Positions 5,071 through 9,633 of a stretch of DNA of 9,633 bases are shown here, piece by piece. The notes under the pieces are model-generated. The model did not search any database and had not been told where the DNA came from. It saw only the letters and a program-made list of their open reading frames with translations. Position 1 is the stretch's first letter; each line of letters begins with the position of its first letter. A program made the translations under genes and the position numbers. Source of the stretch: Legionellaceae bacterium. GTDB taxonomy: Bacteria; Pseudomonadota; Gammaproteobacteria; Legionellales; Legionellaceae. The stretch lies in contig JAUYSE010000186.1 in assembly GCA_030696465.1 (NCBI GenBank), positions 1 to 9,633 of the forward strand, read 5' to 3'.

Positions 5071-7737
5071 ATGAAAATTTTAAGTGTTAAAGTTTTAAGA
5101 GGCGCAAATTACTGGTCTAATTATAGAAAAAAACTGATTGAAATGAAACTTGACTTAGAGACGTATGAAGATTATCCCACGAACAAATTACCAGGTTTTA
5201 CAGAGCGCTTGAAAGTACTTATCCCGACCTTATTTAGTCATCGATGCTCGCCCGGAGTGGAAGGCGGATTTTTTTTACGCTTGGAAGAAGGCACCTGGCT
5301 TGGACATGTCATTGAACATATTGCACTTGAATTACAGACCTTAGCGGGCATGAATTGTGGTTTTGGACGTACTTTTAGTGCTGAGAAAGAGGGTGTTTAT
5401 CATGTGATATTTGCATATGAGGTTGAATCTGCTGGTCTATATGCCGCAGAAGCTGCGGTAAAACTAGTGGACTGTCTTGCGCATGAAAAAGAATATACCA
5501 CGCTTGCAGAAGACATTGCGGCGTTGCAAACCTTATCGGAACAAGAAAAACTAGGCCCCAGTACACGTGCTATTGTAGATGAGGCTCAAAAAAGAAAAAT
5601 CCCCTTTACGCGCTTCAAGGACAATTCACTCATTATTTTGGGTCAAGGCTGTTATCAAAAAAAAATCTGGGCCACGATGTCCTCACAAACAAGTGCTATT
5701 GGCGTAGATCTCGTTGCGGATAAAGATCTGACGAAACAAATGTTAGGATTAAACTTGATTCCAGTCCCTTCCGGAGTCATTTTGACCTCACTAGACGAAC
5801 TAGAGCAGACCATCCGTCAGTTAGGTTTTCCTTTAGTGATAAAGCCACTGGATGGGAATCATGGAAGAGGGGTTTCTACTGATATTAATACCTTAGAAAG
5901 GGCTATATTGGGGTTTAAATTTGCACAGAGTATTGCGAAAGAGGTCATAGTTGAAAAGTATATAAAAGGAAGAGACTATCGTTTTTTAGTGATTAATTAC
6001 CAAGTGGTCGCGGTTGCAAATCGAGTCCCTGCCATGGTAGTGGGCACCGGGATGCAATCCATTCAAGCGCTGATTGATGAGATAAACCGCGATCCTAAAC
6101 GCGGGATTGGTCATGAAAATACGTTAACGGCTATCAAAATTGATGAGGTGACGTTAAGTATTTTAAATGCAAAAAAATACTCCTTAGATACCATACTTCC
6201 GGAAGGTGAGGTCTTATATTTAAAAGAAGCCGCTAATTTGAGTTCAGGAGGAACCGCCATAGACGTCACTGATGAGGTTCATCCCTACAATATTCATCTT
6301 GCTGAGCGGGTGGCGCGTATAGTCAATCTTGATATTTGTGGTATAGATGTCATTGCTGAAGACATTAGTATTGCGATTAATGAAGATAATGGGGCCATCA
6401 TAGAAGTCAATGCAGCTCCGGGGCTGCGAATGCATCAATCCCCCAATCATGGTATTTCTCGCGATATGGGCACCCCTATATTAGATATGTTATATCCAGC
6501 AGGTAGTGCCTCTAGAATACCAGTGGTTGCGGTTACGGGAACGAATGGAAAGACAACCGTGGTGAGATTAATTGCACATATTGCTGACTATATGTCTCAT
6601 CATGTAGGTTTTACAAGCACAGAGGGCGTTTATATTAATCGATTATTAGTACATAAAGGAGACTGCAGTGGTCCGCAAAGTGCTGCAGTAATATTGCAAG
6701 ACTCCTTAGTGGATTTCGCTGTTTTGGAGTGTGCTCGCGGAGGAATTCTTCGGTCTGGCTTGGGTTTTGATCAATGCGATATCAGCGTCATAACCAATAT
6801 CACGAGCGATCATTTAGGTCAGAATGACATTCACTCGTTGGAAGAGCTTGTCAAAGTAAAGGCAGTTGTTGCACGCAGTACTACAGACGCAGGCTACTCT
6901 ATATTAAATGCAGAGGATGATTTAGTTTTTGCTTTAAAAGAGACGCTTTCCTGCAACATTGCTTTATTCGGAATGCATGAAAATGCGCGTATACGAGAGC
7001 ATTGTCATGTGGGCGGGCTCGCCGCGTATATAGAAGATGGTTTTATAATAGTAAAAAAGGGTGCAAACAAAAACTCTATAGCGAAAGTAAGGGATATTCC
7101 CCTTACTTTTTCGGGAACTGCCGATTTTATGATACAAAATATATTACCTGCCGTGTTGGCAGGCGTCATTAGCGGTTTCTCTACAGAAAATATTGTGAAA
7201 GCGTTGCATGGTTTTCATCCTTCTTCAGAAAATATACCAGGCAGAATGAATATTTTTGATTTTGATCATTATAAGGTTATGGTGGACTATGCGCATAATG
7301 AAGCATCGTATCTAGAAATTAAAAAATATTTAAGTACCTTGGACTGTACAAAAAAAGTAGGCATTATTGGTGCAACAGGGGATAGGAGGGATGAAGATAT
7401 ACAAAAAATAGGCGCTTATGCAGCACTCATGTTTGACGAAATTATTATACGGCACGATAAAGACGGCCGAGGAAAAACGAATCAACAATTAACGGATTTA
7501 ATCATGCAAGGCATTAGGAGTTCTAAATTACAGCCTAGTATGAAAATAATTTCTGATGGATTTGACGCCGTTCAGTATGCGATGAGTACAGCAGTACCGG
7601 GCACCTTTATCTATTACACGGTAGATGATGTGTTAGCTGCAGTGGAATATATGGAGGCGGAGGAGTTGAAATACAAATTAGCGAGACATCCTAGCCATGA
7701 GACCCAAAGGGAATTTACTAATTATTGGTGGCGCTGA
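5071..7737 (+). CDS. cphA: Cyanophycin synthetase
   Basis: This 888-aa protein matches the length and domain order of CphA. The enzyme builds multi-L-arginyl-poly-L-aspartate, adding Asp to the backbone and then Arg to its side chain, with one ATP for each. The N-terminus (MKILSVKVLRGANYWS) is the usual start of the family. An N-domain follows with TWLGHVIEHIALELQ, containing HxxEH at 79-83. The ATP-grasp domain spans about 215-475, with VIKPLDGNHGRGV (256-268) and EVNAAPGLRMH (445-455). The Mur-ligase-like domain starts with the P-loop VTGTNGKTT (488-496) and continues with ECARGGILRSGLGF, TNITSDHLG, MVDYAHNE and GATGDRRDE. All expected nucleotide-binding motifs are intact. The product would accumulate as cytoplasmic granules. 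The start lacks a clear Shine-Dalgarno sequence. About a third of arginine codons are AGA/AGG, unlike the neighbouring lysS. The last 41 bp overlap cphB. The assignment is very secure; polymer production is inferred. Confidence 0.97.
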   Translation: MKILSVKVLRGANYWSNYRKKLIEMKLDLETYEDYPTNKLPGFTERLKVLIPTLFSHRCSPGVEGGFFLRLEEGTWLGHVIEHIALELQTLAGMNCGFGRTFSAEKEGVYHVIFAYEVESAGLYAAEAAVKLVDCLAHEKEYTTLAEDIAALQTLSEQEKLGPSTRAIVDEAQKRKIPFTRFKDNSLIILGQGCYQKKIWATMSSQTSAIGVDLVADKDLTKQMLGLNLIPVPSGVILTSLDELEQTIRQLGFPLVIKPLDGNHGRGVSTDINTLERAILGFKFAQSIAKEVIVEKYIKGRDYRFLVINYQVVAVANRVPAMVVGTGMQSIQALIDEINRDPKRGIGHENTLTAIKIDEVTLSILNAKKYSLDTILPEGEVLYLKEAANLSSGGTAIDVTDEVHPYNIHLAERVARIVNLDICGIDVIAEDISIAINEDNGAIIEVNAAPGLRMHQSPNHGISRDMGTPILDMLYPAGSASRIPVVAVTGTNGKTTVVRLIAHIADYMSHHVGFTSTEGVYINRLLVHKGDCSGPQSAAVILQDSLVDFAVLECARGGILRSGLGFDQCDISVITNITSDHLGQNDIHSLEELVKVKAVVARSTTDAGYSILNAEDDLVFALKETLSCNIALFGMHENARIREHCHVGGLAAYIEDGFIIVKKGANKNSIAKVRDIPLTFSGTADFMIQNILPAVLAGVISGFSTENIVKALHGFHPSSENIPGRMNIFDFDHYKVMVDYAHNEASYLEIKKYLSTLDCTKKVGIIGATGDRRDEDIQKIGAYAALMFDEIIIRHDKDGRGKTNQQLTDLIMQGIRSSKLQPSMKIISDGFDAVQYAMSTAVPGTFIYYTVDDVLAAVEYMEAEELKYKLARHPSHETQREFTNYWWR

Positions 7738-8551
7738 AGATAAAGTTGGACGGCCACCCAATATTAAAGAGCAGATGAAAGAATTTCATCGATATGAGAT
7801 TTTGAGAGAGTTATTGCCGCGCTCAAAAACTAAAAAAATAGAGCTCATTACCACTGCTTCAGAGGTTCAAGAAGATGTAAAAAAAACCTATCAAAAAGTG
7901 TTTCATGCGATAGGCTATAGCAATGTAGGATTTATTCCTATTAAAGAAAGGAACGAAGCGCAAGGGGAGCATTATCTAAAAAGAGTGGAAGAAGCGGGGA
8001 CTGTTTTTTTCACTGGCGGGGATCAATTTCGTCTGTCTGCGATTCTGGGCGGTACGCCAATTGTGGATATTATTAAACACCGATATCAAGAAGATGATGA
8101 TTTTACAGTAGCCGGAACCAGCGCTGGGGCCATGGTGATGTCGGCAATCATGATTATTGAAGGTGGGCTCACCGAGGCATTAGTCTATAGAAATATTACT
8201 ACTTCGGCTGGTTTAGACTTTTTAAGTGGTTGTATTATTGATACGCACTTTATAAAACGAGGCCGATTTGGCCGTCTTGCGCATGCCATTGTGATGAATC
8301 CAGAACAGCTGGGTATTGGATTAGGGGAGGATTCCGCCCTAATCATAAAACATGGTTCAGATGCAGAATGCAGAGGCTCCGGAATGGTAGTGATTATTGA
8401 TGGTAGACATATTCATCAAACCAATATCGCGACCGTGAAGGAGGGAGAAGCTGTTTTTGTAGAGAATCTGAAAGTGCATTTGTTAGTCAAAGGGTGTCAT
8501 TTTTCTATTAGAACCCGCAAATTTGCGAATCCGGCTATCCCTCTAATCTAA
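7697..8551 (+). CDS. cphB: Cyanophycinase (peptidase family S51)
   Basis: This 284-aa serine-type exopeptidase hydrolyses cyanophycin to beta-Asp-Arg dipeptides. The conserved opening GNLLIIGGAEDK (5-16) fixes the start at ATG 7697, because the next Met comes after it. FFTGGDQ (104-110) is the substrate-pocket motif. The nucleophile is Ser142 in GTSAGAM. His184 in DTHFIKRGRFGRL and Glu211 in GLGEDSAL fall at the spacing of the catalytic residues of Synechocystis CphB as I recall them (Ser132, His174, Glu201). The arginines at 188, 190 and 193 also fit. The residue before His is Thr where the cyanobacterial enzyme has Gln. There is no signal peptide, so the enzyme is intracellular and acts on the cell's own polymer, unlike secreted CphE types. 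No Shine-Dalgarno sequence sits before the ATG, which lies inside cphA, so translation probably depends on coupling. About half the arginine codons are AGA/AGG. Confidence 0.96.
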   Translation: MRPKGNLLIIGGAEDKVGRPPNIKEQMKEFHRYEILRELLPRSKTKKIELITTASEVQEDVKKTYQKVFHAIGYSNVGFIPIKERNEAQGEHYLKRVEEAGTVFFTGGDQFRLSAILGGTPIVDIIKHRYQEDDDFTVAGTSAGAMVMSAIMIIEGGLTEALVYRNITTSAGLDFLSGCIIDTHFIKRGRFGRLAHAIVMNPEQLGIGLGEDSALIIKHGSDAECRGSGMVVIIDGRHIHQTNIATVKEGEAVFVENLKVHLLVKGCHFSIRTRKFANPAIPLI

Positions 8552-8580
8552 GGTAGGCGGGCATCAGAGATACTTTTATT

Positions 8581-8587
8581 GAGGGGG
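8581..8587 (+). promoter_or_regulatory. Strong Shine-Dalgarno sequence before the isoaspartyl peptidase gene
   Basis: GAGGGGG lies 5 nt before the ATG at 8593 and decides the start. It is the strongest ribosome binding site in the cassette: cphA and cphB have none that is clear. The third gene can therefore be translated independently of the first two. Confidence 0.7.
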
Positions 8588-8592
8588 TAATC

Positions 8593-9507
8593 ATGCATAA
8601 AATCGCGATCGCAGTTCATGGTGGAGCAGGAGAAAATACCCCTTTCCTAAAAGAACATGTAGCAGATAATAGTGAAGGGCTTGCTGCAGCGGTACAAAAA
8701 GGCTATCAAATTCTTAAAAAAGGCGGGAGCTCGCTTGATGCGGTAGAGGCCGCAGTACAATGTTTAGAAGATAATCCTTTTTTTAATGCGGGGAGAGGCT
8801 CCGCATTAAATTGTAACGGCGAAGTTGAGATGGATGCTTCGATTATGGATGGACAATATTTAAAAGCAGGCGCAGTATCTATGATTCGAAGGGTGAAAAA
8901 TCCAATCACGCTGGCGCGTCTTGTTATGGAGAGAACAAGACATGTGCTTCTCTCGGGTTATGGCGCCATGGAACTTGCCAAAAATGCAGGAATTTCTTTA
9001 GAGCCAGATTCTTATTTTATCACAGAACATCAGTACGATGCGTTTAAAATAGCTAATGAAAGTGAGACAAAGCAACAAATATATGAGAAAAAAATGCATG
9101 GCACCGCGGGTGCGGTTGCTTTAGATAACAGCGGAAATTTGGCCGCAGCGACGTCTACTGGGGGGACAAAAAATTGTTTACCCGGACGAGTCGGAGATAG
9201 TTGTATTATTGGTGCAGGATGTTATGCCAATAACAAAACTTGTGCTGTTTCTGGAACCGGGGATGGTGAATATTTAATTACAGGTGTGATTGCTCATACG
9301 ATTTCCATGATGATGGAGTATAATAAAATGAGCCTACAAGAAGCCTGTGATTATGTGCTTCATACTCGAAATAAAGGTATTCAAGCGGCAATAGGGGTTA
9401 TTTCTGTGGATCATCAAGGGAAAATAGGCCTAGCGTTTAATAACGATGTGATGAATCGCGCTTGGATAGGTTTAGATGGAAAAATGCACGTAAAAATATA
9501 TAGATAA
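8593..9507 (+). CDS. iaaA: Isoaspartyl peptidase / plant-type L-asparaginase (Ntn-hydrolase)
   Basis: This 304-aa precursor belongs to the threonine-type N-terminal nucleophile hydrolases. Family members cleave themselves into alpha and beta subunits and hydrolyse beta-aspartyl dipeptides, often also asparagine. The opening IAVHGGAG (5-12), NPFFNAGRGSALN (61-73) and EMDASIMDG (79-87) are typical. The autocleavage site is HG-TAGAVALD, which makes Thr171 the new N-terminus of a 134-residue beta subunit and leaves a 170-residue alpha subunit. GRVGDS (198-203) carries the arginine that grips the substrate alpha-carboxylate, and SGTGDGEYLI (220-229) completes the site. The gene lies 41 bp after cphB on the same strand with no terminator between. 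Its likely substrate here is therefore beta-Asp-Arg, giving free Asp and Arg as the last step of cyanophycin use. General asparaginase activity cannot be excluded. Arginine codons again include many AGA/AGG. Confidence 0.92.
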   Translation: MHKIAIAVHGGAGENTPFLKEHVADNSEGLAAAVQKGYQILKKGGSSLDAVEAAVQCLEDNPFFNAGRGSALNCNGEVEMDASIMDGQYLKAGAVSMIRRVKNPITLARLVMERTRHVLLSGYGAMELAKNAGISLEPDSYFITEHQYDAFKIANESETKQQIYEKKMHGTAGAVALDNSGNLAAATSTGGTKNCLPGRVGDSCIIGAGCYANNKTCAVSGTGDGEYLITGVIAHTISMMMEYNKMSLQEACDYVLHTRNKGIQAAIGVISVDHQGKIGLAFNNDVMNRAWIGLDGKMHVKIYR

Positions 9508-9633
9508 GAGACGGGGCATGTAATAACGTGGTGTTGGTTGGATTTATTCACATCTGCGGTAGAAGTGCGGTAGAAGTAATGAGGACTAAACACGTCTTAA
9601 AAAAAACGCTATTCGCCATCCCTGGCCGCTCGC
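9508..9633. other. Trailing region, possible start of another ORF
   Basis: No terminator follows the isoaspartyl peptidase gene. An ATG at 9579 opens a plus-strand frame to the window edge (MRTKHVLKKTLFAIPGRS). It has only AGAAG two bases upstream as a ribosome site, which is too close. The frame is too short to judge and is not called as a gene. A near-palindrome GCCATCCCTGGC (9615-9626) lies at the very end. Confidence 0.3.
9555..9576 (+). repeat. Tandem 11-bp direct repeat
   Basis: TGCGGTAGAAG occurs twice back to back (9555-9565 and 9566-9576) with no mismatch, 47 bp after the isoaspartyl peptidase stop. It could be a slippage product or a paired protein-binding site; the sequence itself does not say which. 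Confidence 0.8.

Noticed and set aside
5375..5566. Minus-strand ORFs inside cphA and similar antisense ORFs elsewhere
   Set aside because: They are shadows of well-conserved genes on the opposite strand, with no independent start signals.
9579..9633. Partial gene at the right edge
   Set aside because: Only 18 codons are visible, with a badly spaced ribosome site. The minus strand is also open over part of the same stretch, so coding direction cannot be decided.

Overview
The window looks like chromosomal DNA of an AT-rich gammaproteobacterium. The prfB-lysS pair, the UGA-dependent frameshift in prfB and an alaS with a typical proteobacterial C-terminus all fit this. A relative of Legionellales/Coxiellaceae is plausible, but that is an impression from protein style and not something the window proves.

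Layout, left to right. (1) The 3' end of alaS (alanyl-tRNA synthetase), cut by the window edge. (2) A strong sigma70-type promoter and an unrecognised small membrane protein (219 aa). Its four-helix core is an internal duplication and its tail is Pro/Ser/Ala-rich. A very strong, probably bidirectional, terminator follows. (3) A 180-bp gap with a perfect hairpin but no clear gene. (4) On the minus strand, transcribed leftward: fliA (sigma28-family factor), prfB (release factor 2) and lysS (lysyl-tRNA synthetase). prfB and lysS overlap by ATGA, and prfB carries the classical programmed +1 frameshift site. (5) A 146-bp divergent intergenic region. (6) On the plus strand, a complete cyanophycin cassette: cphA (cyanophycin synthetase), cphB (cyanophycinase, overlapping cphA by 41 bp) and an isoaspartyl peptidase/asparaginase of the IaaA type. 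(7) About 125 bp of trailing DNA with a small tandem repeat and perhaps the start of another ORF.

The cassette is the main biological message. CphA would polymerise Asp and Arg into multi-L-arginyl-poly-L-aspartate using ATP. CphB would cut the polymer to beta-Asp-Arg dipeptides. The Ntn-hydrolase would split the dipeptide into free Asp and Arg. Together they form a closed store-and-retrieve cycle for nitrogen, carbon and arginine. The cassette uses AGA/AGG arginine codons far more often than the neighbouring translation genes, and it lies back to back with an orphan sigma28 gene. Both points suggest a physiologically separate, possibly acquired, module.

No tRNA, rRNA, CRISPR array, insertion sequence or prophage gene is visible.
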